Positions 17,802 to 27,146 of a stretch of 64,000 nt of DNA are shown here, piece after piece. Numbering within the stretch: position 1 is the first letter of the stretch; the number at the start of each line of letters is the position of its first letter. Under the pieces are notes generated by a model. That model did no database searches. It had not been told where the DNA came from and worked only from the letters and a program-made list of their open reading frames with translations. The translations under genes and the position numbers were made by a program. Origin of the DNA: Phycisphaerales bacterium (GTDB taxonomy: Bacteria > Planctomycetota > Phycisphaerae > Phycisphaerales > UBA1924). The stretch is taken from positions 209,844 through 273,843 of the forward strand of contig JAIEUA010000012.1 in the NCBI GenBank assembly GCA_019744815.1, in the 5' to 3' direction.

Positions 17802-18217
17802 GCCGTGGGTTCCTGATCGCGCGGCGAGGAAAGGTCGGGGTCGGGGAGGGCGTCTGGGGTGATGCCGCGGGCTTCCTGGTCCTCGCGGACCTTTCGGAGC
17901 GCCGCCATGACCTCGGCCTGCTTCTTGGAGCGGGTGTCGACGTCAAAGTGAAAGCGCGGGAGCTTGCGGGTGCGGACGTTCTTGCCTGCCTGCGTGCGGA
18001 TGTAGTTGCCGGCGGCGCGGATGCCGTGCAGCGTCAGATCCTGCTTCTCGGCCGGCAAGACGGAGACCATGATGGTGGCGTCGGCCATGTCTTCGGAGAC
18101 TCGGACCTCGGTCACGGTGACCATGCCGCTGACTCGGGGATCGTTGATCCCGCGGTCGATGACGCGCTGGATTTCCTCTCGCAGCACGGAGGAGATCTGC
18201 TCGGTGCGACGGCTCAT
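17798..18217 (-). CDS. rbfA: 30S ribosome-binding factor A
   Basis: RbfA binds the immature 30S subunit and is needed for late 16S rRNA processing, especially in the cold. The 139-aa protein opens MSRRTEQISSVLREEIQRVI, followed by NDPRVSGMVTVTEVRVSEDMADATIMVSVL, the KH-like core with the conserved D-P-R and T-V-T-x-V. A C-terminal segment LPRFHFDVD is typical (usually LRFxxD). The last 30 residues are acidic and probably flexible. Start and stop codons overlap with ylxP upstream and the HhH gene downstream by four bases each (ATGA), so the three are translationally coupled. Confidence 0.96.
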   Translation of the reverse strand: MSRRTEQISSVLREEIQRVIDRGINDPRVSGMVTVTEVRVSEDMADATIMVSVLPAEKQDLTLHGIRAAGNYIRTQAGKNVRTRKLPRFHFDVDTRSKKQAEVMAALRKVREDQEARGITPDALPDPDLSSPRDQEPTA

Positions 18218-18783
18218 GCGGACCTCCGGTTGCTCGCATCGCGGTCGGTGCTTCGGTCATCGCTGCGTTCGCGCACCGGATGGACCGAGTCGCGGGCGAG
18301 GCTGCGGGTCAGGTCGCGGCCGAGTTCACGGTCGAGCTCGCGCTGGGCTTCTTCGATCTGGTTCATGAGGTCGCTGTCGATCGCACGATCGAGGATCATG
18401 GCGTCGGCGATCGAGTCGGAGCCGTCGCCGCCCTTGGGGTCGGCGAGCGCTGCGGGAGAATCACCGGCGTTGTCATCCGTCGATCCGAGGCCGTCGGTGC
18501 CGTGGAGCACCTGGCGGCTGATGGACGTGATCTCGGCGTCGCGGGTCTCGCGGAGCTTGAGAGTGATCGCGTCGAGCACCTCGCCCGCACGCTTGCCGTC
18601 GCGGCACACGACCGCAAGCCCCATCACCGCGGCATTCAGAATGTCCGGATCACCGATCTCCGCGATCGAGCACAGATGCTCGCGGTGGAGCCGATCCTTG
18701 AGCGACTGCACCACCCGGCGCTTGTCCTTCAGCGAGGTGGCGCCGTGCACGAGGACCTCGAATTGGAGGATGCCGAGGATCAT
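18214..18783 (-). CDS. ylxP: DUF503 family protein (YlxP-like) with long C-terminal extension
   Basis: The first ~95 residues are a DUF503 domain: MILGILQFEVLVHGATSLKDKRRVVQSLKDRL, then a VMGLAVVCRDG-type strand. In Bacillus this gene sits between infB and rbfA, exactly as here, and is thought to assist ribosome assembly. The usual protein is about 95 aa; this one is 189 aa. The extra half is charged and low-complexity (DNAGDSPAALADPKGGDGSD, then a helical ELDRELGRDLTRSLARD and an Arg/Ser-rich end). The start ATG is close to an inverted repeat in the gap to infB. The stop overlaps the rbfA start by four bases. Confidence 0.88.
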   Translation of the reverse strand: MILGILQFEVLVHGATSLKDKRRVVQSLKDRLHREHLCSIAEIGDPDILNAAVMGLAVVCRDGKRAGEVLDAITLKLRETRDAEITSISRQVLHGTDGLGSTDDNAGDSPAALADPKGGDGSDSIADAMILDRAIDSDLMNQIEEAQRELDRELGRDLTRSLARDSVHPVRERSDDRSTDRDASNRRSA

Positions 18784-18792
18784 GGGGAGGAA

Positions 18793-18873
18793 GTGGGGCA
18801 GTGGAGGAGTGGTGCAGTGGGGCAGAGGAAAGCGAGAGCGGAGCGGGGTTCAGTCACTGCTCCACTGCCCCAC
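18793..18873. repeat. Inverted repeat between infB and ylxP
   Basis: Two 19-base arms, 18793-18811 and 18855-18873, are reverse complements with a single mismatch; the loop is 43 bases. The arm is built from the motif GTGGGGCAGTGGAG. The same G-rich motif recurs at 63495-63531. On the transcribed (minus) strand it would fold into a stable hairpin between the infB stop and the ylxP start. Confidence 0.8.
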
Positions 18874-18891
18874 TTTCCACTGCTCCACTTC

Positions 18892-21807
18892 TTAGAGCGT
18901 CCTCTTGACCTCCACGTTCTTGTAGCACTCGAGGATGTCGCCTTCCTTGATGTCGTCGTAGCCGACGATCTTCATGCCGCACTCCATGCCGGCGCGAACG
19001 TCCTTGGCGTCGTCCTTGAACCGCTTGAGCTGCTCGAGCTTGCGGTCGTTCTCGACCACGACGCCGTTGCGGGTGACGCGGATGAGGGCGTCGCGCTGGA
19101 CGGTGCCGTCGGTGATGTAGCAGCCGGCGATGGCGCCGACCTTGGTGACCTTGAAGACCTGGCGGACTTCGGCGTGGCCCAGGATCTCCTGGCGGAGTTC
19201 CGGAGCGAGCATGCCCTCGGCGGCCTTCTTGAGATCGTCCACGATGTCGTAGATGACCTGGTAGGGACGGATCTCGACGCCCTTCTGCTCGGCGAGGCTG
19301 CGGGCCTTGCCGGAAGGAATGACGTTGAAGCCGATGATGATCGCCTTGGACGCGTTGGCCAAGAGCACGTTGCTCTCGGTGATGCCGCCGATCGCGGCCT
19401 CGAGCACGCGGACCTTGACCTCGGCGGTGCCGACCTTCTCGCACTGGTTCTTGAGCACGTCGAGCGTGCCCTGCTCGGCGGCCTTGATGACGACGCGGAT
19501 TTCCTTGACGTCGGCGTCGGCCATCTGGGCGAACATCGAGTCGAGCGTGACCTTGGGCTGGGCCAGTTCGGTCTCGCGCTCGCGGTGGCGCCGCTGCTCG
19601 GCGGATTCCATCGCCTTCTTGAGCGAGTCGACGACGTAGAACTTGTCGCCGGCGTTGGGCACCTCGTCGATGCCCGAGATCTGCACCGGCATCGGGGGCG
19701 TGGCCTCGCGGATGCGCTGGCCGCGGTCGTCGGTGATGTCGCGGACGCGACCGAAGCCGCGGCCGGCGACGATGTAGTCACCGACCTTGAGCTTGCCCTG
19801 CTGGACGAGGATGTTGGCGACGGCGCCGCGGCCCTCTTCGGTGCGGGCCTCGATCACGGTGCCGCGGGCGGGCCCGCCGAAGTCGGCCTTGAGCTCGAGG
19901 AGCTGCGCCTGGTAATCCAGGGTCTCGAGCAGTTCCTTGATGCCCACGCCGGTGGTGGCGGAGGTCTTGACGACTTCGACGTTGCCGCCCCATTCCACGG
20001 GGTTCAAATCGTTCTCGGCCAGGCGTCCCAGGACCTTCTGCACCTGGGCCTCGGTCGCGTCGGGGCGATCGATCTTGTTGAGCGCGACCACGATCGGCAC
20101 CTTGGCGGCCTTGGCGTGGTTGATGCTCTCGATGGTCTGAGGCATGACGCCCTCGGGGGCGGAGACGACGAGCACGACCACGTCGGTCATCGTCGCGCCG
20201 CGGGAACGCATGCTGGTGAAGGCCTCGTGGCCCGGGGTGTCGAGGAAGACGATCTCTTTCTTCTCGCCCGCGACCTCGAGGGGGACGCGGAACGCGCTCG
20301 TGCGCTGCGTGATGCCGCCCGCCTCGCCCGCGGCGACGTTGGCGTTGCGGATCTTGTCGAGCAGGCTGGTCTTGCCGTGGTCGACGTGGCCGAGGATGGT
20401 GACGACCGGGCCGCGGTTGCGGAGGTCGACGGCCTGGCGGTCTTCGAACTCGTCGCTGACCGCCTCTTCAGCGGTGCGGGCCTCGGTGACTTCGAGATCG
20501 ATGTCGAAGTCGATCATGATCTCCTGGGCCTTGACGGGATCGATGCCGGAGTTGATGGTCGCCATCACGCCCTGGAGGAAGAGCTTCTTCACGATCTCGG
20601 CGCCCTTGACGCCGGTGACCTCGGAGAGGTCCTTGATCGTGAAGGGCGCGGCGATCTTGACCTTGCCGTCCTGCTGGATGTCCTCGTCGTTGGCGTGCTC
20701 GGTGCGCTTGAGGTCCTGGCGGCGCTTCTTGAGGAAGCCGCCCGAACGCGCGAGGCGGGCCTCGCGCTCGATGATGTCCTGCTCGCTGAACGCGGCGCCG
20801 CCGACCCATTCCTGGCCGGAGGAGGCGCGGCGACGATCGGGAACGCCGGTGCCGCTGGAGCGCTTGGTGCCGGGCGTGGTCTTGCGGCGTGCATTGCGGC
20901 CGTCGTCGTCGCGTTCACCACCGGGTCCACGAGGCGCTCCGCCGCCGCCACCCGGGCCGCCGGGGCCGGTGCGACGCGGACGCGGGGCGTCGATCACGTC
21001 CGGTGCCTCGACTCGGACCACCTTGGGTCCCGAGAGCTTGACCGGGGTCTTGATCTCGAGCTTGGGACCCGCAGGCCCCACGTTCATCGGCCGCGTGGGC
21101 ACATTCACCGGCGCCGGAGTCACCCGCGTCGGCGAGAGATGGCGCGGGGGAATCGGCGCGTGCGGCGGGGTCGCCGGCTTGGCGTGACCGGCATCGCCCT
21201 CGTCGGCCTTGGGCGGCTCCTTGGCCTTGGGCGGGTCGACCTTGACGGGCTCGACCTTCGCGGGTTCGACCCGCGTCGGCTCGATCTTGACCGGTTCGAT
21301 GCGGGCCGGTGCCTTCGCGGCGGGCGCGATCGGGGCGGCCGGAATCCCGGACGAGGGAGGTGCCAGACGCACCGGCTCGGGAGTCGTCGCACGCATCGGC
21401 TCGACCGCGGGCGGTGCGACCACGGCGGGGGTGATCTTGTGCGCGGGCGGGTCGCTCGGAGCCGGGGCCGGGGCGGCCGCGGGTGCCTGTGTCGGGGTCG
21501 CCACCGCGGTGCCACCGCCGCTGTCGTGCGACTCGTCGTCCTTGGACTTGCTGGAGCGCTTGCGGGGCGCGGCCTTCTTGACCGTGGTGATGTCGATCTT
21601 TTCCGCGGTCTCGACGGCGGTGCTCGACGAGGCGGCGTGATCGCTGAACCACTCCTTGATCGTCGCCTCCAGTCCGGCGCTGATCGGGGACATGTGGTTC
21701 TTCACCGTCGCTTCGGGAATTCCCTCGGCGTGGCACTTGGCGACGATGACCTTGGAGTCGATGCCGATCTCCTTGGCGATCTCATGTAGACGCTTGACCT
21801 TGGCCAA
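18892..21807 (-). CDS. infB: Translation initiation factor IF-2
   Basis: IF-2 is the GTPase that brings fMet-tRNA to the 30S subunit and promotes subunit joining. The N-terminal IF2_N module reads [21 protein letters not shown] long Pro/Ala/Lys-rich linker (roughly residues 70-350) with many PAKxEP-type repeats follows. The G domain has all boxes: GHVDHGKT (G1), DTPGHEAF (G3), NKID (G4). The C-terminal domains end with [21 protein letters not shown], the usual end. The start is judged to be the TTG at 21807, with GGAG six bases upstream and the family's first residues directly after it; an upstream in-frame ATG would add an unrelated 18 aa. The length is 971 aa. The adjacent genes nusA, ylxP and rbfA form a conserved operon. 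Confidence 0.96.
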   Translation of the reverse strand: MAKVKRLHEIAKEIGIDSKVIVAKCHAEGIPEATVKNHMSPISAGLEATIKEWFSDHAASSSTAVETAEKIDITTVKKAAPRKRSSKSKDDESHDSGGGTAVATPTQAPAAAPAPAPSDPPAHKITPAVVAPPAVEPMRATTPEPVRLAPPSSGIPAAPIAPAAKAPARIEPVKIEPTRVEPAKVEPVKVDPPKAKEPPKADEGDAGHAKPATPPHAPIPPRHLSPTRVTPAPVNVPTRPMNVGPAGPKLEIKTPVKLSGPKVVRVEAPDVIDAPRPRRTGPGGPGGGGGAPRGPGGERDDDGRNARRKTTPGTKRSSGTGVPDRRRASSGQEWVGGAAFSEQDIIEREARLARSGGFLKKRRQDLKRTEHANDEDIQQDGKVKIAAPFTIKDLSEVTGVKGAEIVKKLFLQGVMATINSGIDPVKAQEIMIDFDIDLEVTEARTAEEAVSDEFEDRQAVDLRNRGPVVTILGHVDHGKTSLLDKIRNANVAAGEAGGITQRTSAFRVPLEVAGEKKEIVFLDTPGHEAFTSMRSRGATMTDVVVLVVSAPEGVMPQTIESINHAKAAKVPIVVALNKIDRPDATEAQVQKVLGRLAENDLNPVEWGGNVEVVKTSATTGVGIKELLETLDYQAQLLELKADFGGPARGTVIEARTEEGRGAVANILVQQGKLKVGDYIVAGRGFGRVRDITDDRGQRIREATPPMPVQISGIDEVPNAGDKFYVVDSLKKAMESAEQRRHRERETELAQPKVTLDSMFAQMADADVKEIRVVIKAAEQGTLDVLKNQCEKVGTAEVKVRVLEAAIGGITESNVLLANASKAIIIGFNVIPSGKARSLAEQKGVEIRPYQVIYDIVDDLKKAAEGMLAPELRQEILGHAEVRQVFKVTKVGAIAGCYITDGTVQRDALIRVTRNGVVVENDRKLEQLKRFKDDAKDVRAGMECGMKIVGYDDIKEGDILECYKNVEVKRTL

Positions 21808-21894
21808 TCTTCGCTCCGCGAATGAACCTGAAAACCCGAACAGTTCCGACGCACGAAACACCCAGACCCAGAGAACTCAACCCCGCCCAACCGA

Positions 21895-23253
21895 TCACGA
21901 CCCGAGAATGTCCGCCGCACGGGCCTCGCCGCTGGTCGAGGGCGCCGTGGGACCGGCACCCAGGATGGCGTCCGCAGCCGACTCGCCGGATGCGGCGGTG
22001 CCGCCCTCGGCGAGCAGCTTGGCCGCGGCGGCCGCGTCCTCGCGGGCCTTGCGTTCCTTCTCTTCCTTGTCCTTCTGCTGCTGCTCGGCGACCACCTTGG
22101 CCTTGGCCGAGCAGGTCTCGACCACCAGGTTCGCCTTGGCCTCGTCGATCTCGAGCTCGGTCATCAGCACCTCGGTGCCGACCTCCTCGATGTCGAAGAC
22201 GCTGACCATGCCTAGGGCCGCCAGCTTGTCGGCCATCTTCTCGTCGATGCCCTCGACCGACTGGACGGTCTGGTACATCGTCTCGACGCCCTTGGTGAAC
22301 TCCTCGGGGGTGAGGATGTCGATGTCCCAGCCGGTGAGGCGGGCGGCGAGTCGGACGTTCTGGCCGCGCTTGCCGATGGCGAGCGAGAGCTGATCGTCAC
22401 GGACCACGACGGTGGCGCGGCCGAGCTCGAAGCAGAGGCTGATTTCGGCGACCTCGGCGGGCTTGAGCGAGTTCTGGATGAGCACCTGGCTGGACTCGTT
22501 CCAGCGGACGATGTCGATCTTCTCGCCGTTCAGCTCGTCGACGATGTTCTTGATGCGGGAGCCCTTGACACCAACGCACGCGCCGACGGCGTCGACCTTG
22601 TTGTCGATGCTGCTGACGGCGAGCTTGGTGCGGTAGCCGGCCTCGCGGGCCATCGCCTTGATCTCGATGATGCGCTCGGCGACCTCGGGGACTTCGACCT
22701 CGAAGAGGCGCTTGATGAAGTCCGGGTGGCTGCGGCTGAGGACGATCTTGATCTGGTTGCCGACGTCGCGCACGTCGAGGATCAGACAGCGGACGCGGTC
22801 ACCGGCATTGAACTGCTCGCCGGGGATCTGCTCGCTGCGGGGCATGAAGGCCTCGGCCCGATCGACGGTGACGACGAGGCTGCCGCCCTCGTAGCGCTGG
22901 GCGGTGCCGACCGCGATCTCGCCGACACGCTTGGTGAATTCCTCGAAGATGCTGCTGCGCTCGTCATCGCGGAACTTCTGGATCATGACCTGCTTGAAGG
23001 TCTGAGCCGCGATGCGGCCGAAGGCGGCGGGGGGCATGTCGAGCGGGGCGCCGTGCCGGGTCATGCTGATGGTGCCGGTGACCGGATCGAGCGTGCAGGC
23101 GAACTCCTCGGCATCGAGGGTGTTGAAGTGCTTCTTGGCCGCCGAGACCATGGCGAGCTCCAGGTCGCGGACGAGGATCGAGCGATCGATGTTGCGGTCG
23201 CGGGCGATCGAGTCGAGGATGCGGAGCATTTCGGCGGTGTTCATCTGAGCCAT
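21895..23253 (-). CDS. nusA: Transcription termination/antitermination factor NusA
   Basis: NusA binds RNA polymerase and nascent RNA, and modulates pausing, termination and antitermination. The N-terminal polymerase-binding domain starts MAQMNTAEMLRILDSIARD. It is followed by an S1 domain (VGTAQRYEGGSLVVTVDRAEAFMP), two KH domains (VGVKGSRIKNIVDEL and LSLAIGKRGQNVRLAARLTGW), and a C-terminal helical domain with acidic repeats. The last 60 residues are Lys/Glu- and Ala-rich. It has 452 aa. The ATG at 23253 has AAGGA nine bases upstream. infB follows 87 bases after the stop. The rimP gene that often precedes nusA is absent. A good promoter lies 356 bases upstream, leaving a long leader. Confidence 0.96.
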   Translation of the reverse strand: MAQMNTAEMLRILDSIARDRNIDRSILVRDLELAMVSAAKKHFNTLDAEEFACTLDPVTGTISMTRHGAPLDMPPAAFGRIAAQTFKQVMIQKFRDDERSSIFEEFTKRVGEIAVGTAQRYEGGSLVVTVDRAEAFMPRSEQIPGEQFNAGDRVRCLILDVRDVGNQIKIVLSRSHPDFIKRLFEVEVPEVAERIIEIKAMAREAGYRTKLAVSSIDNKVDAVGACVGVKGSRIKNIVDELNGEKIDIVRWNESSQVLIQNSLKPAEVAEISLCFELGRATVVVRDDQLSLAIGKRGQNVRLAARLTGWDIDILTPEEFTKGVETMYQTVQSVEGIDEKMADKLAALGMVSVFDIEEVGTEVLMTELEIDEAKANLVVETCSAKAKVVAEQQQKDKEEKERKAREDAAAAAKLLAEGGTAASGESAADAILGAGPTAPSTSGEARAADILGS

Positions 23254-23600
23254 GACGTGATTCCTTCGATTAAGACGCGGGTTGTCAGGTTGTCGAGTTG
23301 TCGAACCTGTCGTGAACCGGTGAGCGGGACAAAAACAAATCGGGCCGATGCGGGGCGGAAGGTGCCCTGCTGCGGCCCGGGGACGCGACGACGGTGGTGC
23401 CGACGGCGTCAGCTCATGCGGAGGTCTCCCTCGCACGAGCCGACCGGCGGCCGGGCCGCCCAAGCCTGTGGCCGCGGGTTCACCGCGACCCCGGGGATGG
23501 GGCAGTTACCGAGCATGATGGCCAGCCGTCAGCATGACGTAGCGTTCCCGAGCCCAGCCCAATGCCGATGACGCCGCCCGCCGTTCGGGAGACGATCACA
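23254..23600 (-). other. Long untranslated leader before nusA
   Basis: About 350 bases lie between the predicted nusA promoter and its start codon. The region is GC-rich with several short inverted repeats on the transcribed strand, for example around 23435-23460 (GGCGGCCCGGCCGCC). No tRNA, known riboswitch or convincing open frame is seen. In several bacteria nusA operon leaders control expression, so a structured or regulatory leader is possible, but this is inference. Confidence 0.4.
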
Positions 23601-23608
23601 AGCAGCAA

Positions 23609-23637
23609 AGTCTAGGGAACCCCCGCCCAAACATCAA
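23609..23637 (-). promoter_or_regulatory. Sigma-70-type promoter of the nusA operon
   Basis: On the minus strand TTGATG (23637-23632) is separated by exactly 17 bases from TAGACT (23614-23609), close to the TTGACA/TATAAT consensus. It lies in the gap between fliM and nusA. Transcription would start near 23600, about 350 bases before the nusA start codon. Confidence 0.6.
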
Positions 23638-23750
23638 ACCGGGCCCCAAAGGTGCCCGGGCGGCCCGTCAAGGGCGTTCTTTTCTGACCTTGGGCATCGA
23701 CCAGAAGGCGTGGGGGGATGCGGGGGTTGGGAACAGCGTGGGCGGAGTGC

Positions 23751-24767
23751 TCACACGCGATCGTTCGTGCCGATCGCGCGGTCGATCCGCAGCGCCCGGT
23801 TGCCCCGAGATTGGCCGATCCGAGCCAGGAACTTCTTCTCTTCTTCCACCCAAACCACCACCGGCTGGTCCGCCCGCTTGTCCGTCACCAGCATGTCGCC
23901 GGGAGACATGAGCAGAAGATCGTGCACGCTGATCGTGGTCTCGGCGAGGATCGCGGTCAGCTCCACGCCCGCGCGTCCCAGTGAGCCCGTCACCGCCTTC
24001 TCGATCTCGTCGCTCTTCTGGTTCTTCGCCGCGCTGAACCACGACTGAGCGCTCAGCTTCTCCATCACCGGCTCGATGACGTTGTACGGGATGCACAGGT
24101 TCATCGTGCCGGCGCGGTTGCTCATCTTGAGCTCGAACCCGATCACCACCACGACTTCGTTCGGCGGCACGATCTGAACGAGTTGCGGGTTGCTCTCGGT
24201 CGCCGCGACGCTGAAGGTCATCTTCCGAACGGTGCTCCACGCCTCGCCCAGAGTCGCCAGGCCGCGGGTCGTCACGTTGCTGATCAGCCGCGTCTCGATG
24301 AGCGTCAGCGGTCGCTGCGGAATGAACAGGTCTTGGCTGGTGCCGCCCAGCAGGCGGTCGATGATCGGGTAGATGATGAGCGGGCTCAGCTCCAGACAGA
24401 TCTGGCCTTCGAGGGCGTCGGCCTTGATCAGGTTGAAGCTGGTCGGGTTGGGCAGGCCGGAGATGAACTCCGAGTACGTCATCTGCTCGCAGGTCGCGAC
24501 CTTCACTTCCACGATCGTCCGCAGGAAGCCAGACAGCGACGCTCCGAAGTTTCTGGCGAACGCCTCGTGCAGCGTCTGCAGCGAACGCATCTGGTCCTTG
24601 GACACGCGCTCGGGCCGCTTGAAGTCGTACGGCCGGACCTCCAGCCCGTCGGCCGTCTTGCGGTGCCGGCTGAAGATCGTGACCGCTTTCTCTTCCTGTT
24701 CAACCGTGCCGGTGTCCACCGCCGCGAGCAGCGCGTCCACTTCGCTCTGGTTCAGAACATCGGCCAT
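23751..24767 (-). CDS. fliM: Flagellar motor switch protein FliM
   Basis: FliM forms the middle of the C-ring rotor and binds phosphorylated CheY to change rotation. The CheY-binding peptide is at the N-terminus (LNQSEVDALLAAVD). It is followed by the middle domain (RPYDFKRPERVSKDQMRSL, then the GLPNPTSFNLI segment and IIDRLLGG). The C-terminal SpoA domain contains LTAILAETTISVHDLLLMSPGDML. The length of 338 aa is normal. The start is the ATG at 24767. No other flagellar gene is nearby, so in this genome fliM is separated from its usual fliN/fliL neighbours. The next gene on the opposite strand is the DsbD-like reductase. Confidence 0.95.
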   Translation of the reverse strand: MADVLNQSEVDALLAAVDTGTVEQEEKAVTIFSRHRKTADGLEVRPYDFKRPERVSKDQMRSLQTLHEAFARNFGASLSGFLRTIVEVKVATCEQMTYSEFISGLPNPTSFNLIKADALEGQICLELSPLIIYPIIDRLLGGTSQDLFIPQRPLTLIETRLISNVTTRGLATLGEAWSTVRKMTFSVAATESNPQLVQIVPPNEVVVVIGFELKMSNRAGTMNLCIPYNVIEPVMEKLSAQSWFSAAKNQKSDEIEKAVTGSLGRAGVELTAILAETTISVHDLLLMSPGDMLVTDKRADQPVVVWVEEEKKFLARIGQSRGNRALRIDRAIGTNDRV

Positions 24768-24901
24768 GCACACGGCGTAAGCCTCCCGCGGAACAGACTG
24801 CGAACACAGGCATCCAAGTATCGACCGGCGGCTACTCTGCCCTTGAAGTTGCCTCTCCACCACGATCCGGAGTCGACCTCCCGAACGCGACGGACCCATC
24901 C

Positions 24902-26803
24902 ATGACCCTCCCAACGCCCCTCCGCCGTAGCACCTCCGTCCTGATCGCCCACCTGCTCACCATCGCACTCGCTCTCTTTGGAGCCACCTTCCCGGCCACC
25001 GCCCAGCTGGGAGGATCCACCTCCAAGGTCAAGGTCAGCCTGCAGTCGCAGAAGTCCGTCGCCGCCCCGGGCGACCAGTTCGCCCTGGCGGTCATCCTCG
25101 ACCACGCCAAAGGCTGGCACACCCAGACCCAGAATCCCAAGGTGCCCGAGGCGCTCAAAGACCTTGCCCCGCTCGCCACCGTCATCAAGATCGACGGCCC
25201 CAAAGGCACGAAGGTCGGCCCCATCCAGTGGCCACACGCCGAACTGATCGAGGTCGGCTTCTTCGGCGACCCCGTCAAGATGGAGTTCTTCGCGGGCAAG
25301 GCCGTCGCGTTCGTCCCTGTTCAGATCGCCCCGGACGCCGCGATCGGAACGCTCGACTTCCGCGGCACAGTCTCGATCCAGGCGTGCGACGAGTCGCAGT
25401 GCCTTCAACCCGAGGATGTCGACGTTTCGGTCTCGATCGAGATCAAGCCGCTCGACCAGCTCCCCGCCGCTCCCGCCGCGTCTGCCCTCTACGCCGACTT
25501 TGACGCTTCTGTATTCGCCCGCATGAACGCCGGCGCCACCGCGAGCCCCATCGCCACCAGCGACTTTGACTTCATCGGCTTCAAGTTCTCGCTCAACCGC
25601 AACCAGTACCTGCTCATCTTCGGCATCGCCCTCGTCGCCGGCTTCCTGCTCAACCTCACGCCCTGCGTGCTGCCGGTGATCCCGATCAAGATCCTCTCGC
25701 TCCAGCAACAGGCGGGGCATCCGGGCAAGCTCGCCCTCTTCGGCACGGTCTACTGCGTTGGCATCGTCGCGACGTTCCTCGTTCTGGGCCTCATCATCTT
25801 CGGCGTCGTCACCGGCGGCCAGAAGCAGGACTGGGGCCAGATCTTCACCAGCGCCTGGTTCACGGTCATCATGGCCACCATCGTCGGAGCCATGGGCCTG
25901 GGCATGATGGGTCTCTTCACGCTCAGCCTGCCTCAGAGCGTGTACATGCTGAACCCCAGCCACGACACGGTCTTCGGGAACTTCATGCTGGGAGTGCTGA
26001 CCGCCGTGCTGTCGACCCCCTGCACCGGCCCGCTGCTCGGAGCGACCATCGCGTGGGCGGCCACGCAAGCCCCGTGGGTGGGTCTCGCAACCTTCGTCGT
26101 CATGGGTATCGGCATGGCCGCCCCGTACGCGCTGCTCATCGCCTTCCCCAAGCTCATCGACTCCATGCCCAAGGCCGGCCCGGGCGGCGAGCTGCTCAAG
26201 CAAGTCCTGGGCATCCTCATGATCGCCGTGGCGATCTTCCTGCTCTCGAACCTGACCCCCGAGAAGTGGCCCTGGTACGCCGTCGGCGGCGTCGCGATGG
26301 CCGCGGGCGTGTGGGCGATCGTCGGCGGGTTCCGCATGCTCCGCACCACCCAGGCCAAGGTCATTGTCACCGTCTGTGCGCTCGCCTGGATCGGCGCCAA
26401 CGCCCTCGGCACGCGGGCTCTCACCAGCGAAGGCCCGGTCGCGTGGAAGAAGTTCACCAACCAGCCCGAGAGCGCCGTTCGCGAGGCCATCGCCGCGGCG
26501 AACAAGTCCGGCAAGACCGTCGTCATCGACTTCACCGCCAAGTGGTGCACCAACTGCCACGTCATCGAGCGGGCGGTGCTGCTCAGCGAGACCGGCGTGC
26601 GGCTGCTGAACTCCGACAACGTCGTCCCGATGAAGATCGATCTGACCAACGCCGGTCAGGACCAAGGTTGGGGGCTGGTCCGAGAGATCTCCGGCGGCGG
26701 CGGTATCCCGCTGATCGCGATCTACCGCCCCGGTGCGGAGAAGCCGACCTATTTCAGCTCCTTCTTCAAGCCCTCGGATCTGGAAGCGGCTATCGGCCGC
26801 TAG
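24902..26803 (+). CDS. DsbD-like thiol:disulfide interchange protein
   Basis: DsbD carries electrons from cytoplasmic thioredoxin across the membrane to periplasmic disulfide reductases. This 633-aa protein has a signal peptide (residues 1-35, ending PATAQ). An N-terminal immunoglobulin-like domain of the DsbC/DsbD-alpha type contains VSIQACDESQCLQP with the paired cysteines. A CcdA-like membrane core has the reactive TPCVLPVIP and STPCTGPLLG motifs. A C-terminal thioredoxin domain has the active site WCTNC (in FTAKWCTNCHVIE). All three redox modules are intact. About eight hydrophobic segments fit the family. It stands alone upstream of tRNA-Gly, and its role may be in cytochrome c maturation or repair of oxidised cysteines. 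Confidence 0.93.
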   Translation: MTLPTPLRRSTSVLIAHLLTIALALFGATFPATAQLGGSTSKVKVSLQSQKSVAAPGDQFALAVILDHAKGWHTQTQNPKVPEALKDLAPLATVIKIDGPKGTKVGPIQWPHAELIEVGFFGDPVKMEFFAGKAVAFVPVQIAPDAAIGTLDFRGTVSIQACDESQCLQPEDVDVSVSIEIKPLDQLPAAPAASALYADFDASVFARMNAGATASPIATSDFDFIGFKFSLNRNQYLLIFGIALVAGFLLNLTPCVLPVIPIKILSLQQQAGHPGKLALFGTVYCVGIVATFLVLGLIIFGVVTGGQKQDWGQIFTSAWFTVIMATIVGAMGLGMMGLFTLSLPQSVYMLNPSHDTVFGNFMLGVLTAVLSTPCTGPLLGATIAWAATQAPWVGLATFVVMGIGMAAPYALLIAFPKLIDSMPKAGPGGELLKQVLGILMIAVAIFLLSNLTPEKWPWYAVGGVAMAAGVWAIVGGFRMLRTTQAKVIVTVCALAWIGANALGTRALTSEGPVAWKKFTNQPESAVREAIAAANKSGKTVVIDFTAKWCTNCHVIERAVLLSETGVRLLNSDNVVPMKIDLTNAGQDQGWGLVREISGGGGIPLIAIYRPGAEKPTYFSSFFKPSDLEAAIGR

Positions 26804-26982
26804 ATCGAGCCGCCGACGCAGGGGGATGGCCCACTTTTCACTGGGGCCCCCAAGGGTCAATTCCACACTCCCGGACAACCGCCGTGGCGTTGGCGGCCTC
26901 CCGGAGTTGACGCGGGGCGGTGAGCGGGCTAACTTTCCTTCCCGGATCGGTCGATGCAAGTCGGTCGGTCCTGACAAGTCGT

Positions 26983-27054
26983 GCGGGCGTAGCTCAGTGG
27001 TAGAGCGTCTCGTTGCCAACGAGAAGGTCGAGGGTTCAAATCCCTTCGCCCGCT
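26983..27054 (+). tRNA. tRNA-Gly (anticodon GCC)
   Basis: A complete 72-base cloverleaf without encoded CCA. The acceptor stem is GCGGGCG paired with CGCCCGC (27047-27053), and the anticodon loop TTGCCAA (27013-27019) has GCC at 27015-27017. The T arm contains GGTTCAAATCC. A hairpin with a T-run follows at 27066-27102. Confidence 0.95.
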
Positions 27055-27065
27055 TTGGAAAAGAA

Positions 27066-27102
27066 AACGCCGCCCGGTGATCCGGACGGCGTTGTTCTTT
27101 TT
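27066..27102. terminator. Bidirectional terminator between tRNA-Gly and the metzincin gene
   Basis: A stem pairing 27066-27072 with 27087-27093, plus an inner GC helix, is flanked by GTTCTTTTT on the plus-strand side. An A-rich stretch on the other side gives T residues on the minus strand. It can end transcription of both the tRNA and the convergent protease gene. Confidence 0.8.
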
Positions 27103-27146
27103 GGGCCTACGTGCCTTGAGCTTCCGTACCGAAACCCACCACCCGC

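Noticed and set aside
18280..21789. A 1169-codon open frame on the plus strand opposite infB and ylxP
   Set aside because: It is an artefact of the GC-rich codons of infB on the other strand. Its composition is repetitive Asp/Leu/Gly/Val without domains, and infB is certain.
24752..27019. A 755-codon frame on the minus strand opposite the DsbD-like gene
   Set aside because: It is the antisense shadow of a certain gene and has low-complexity Asp/Glu/Arg composition.
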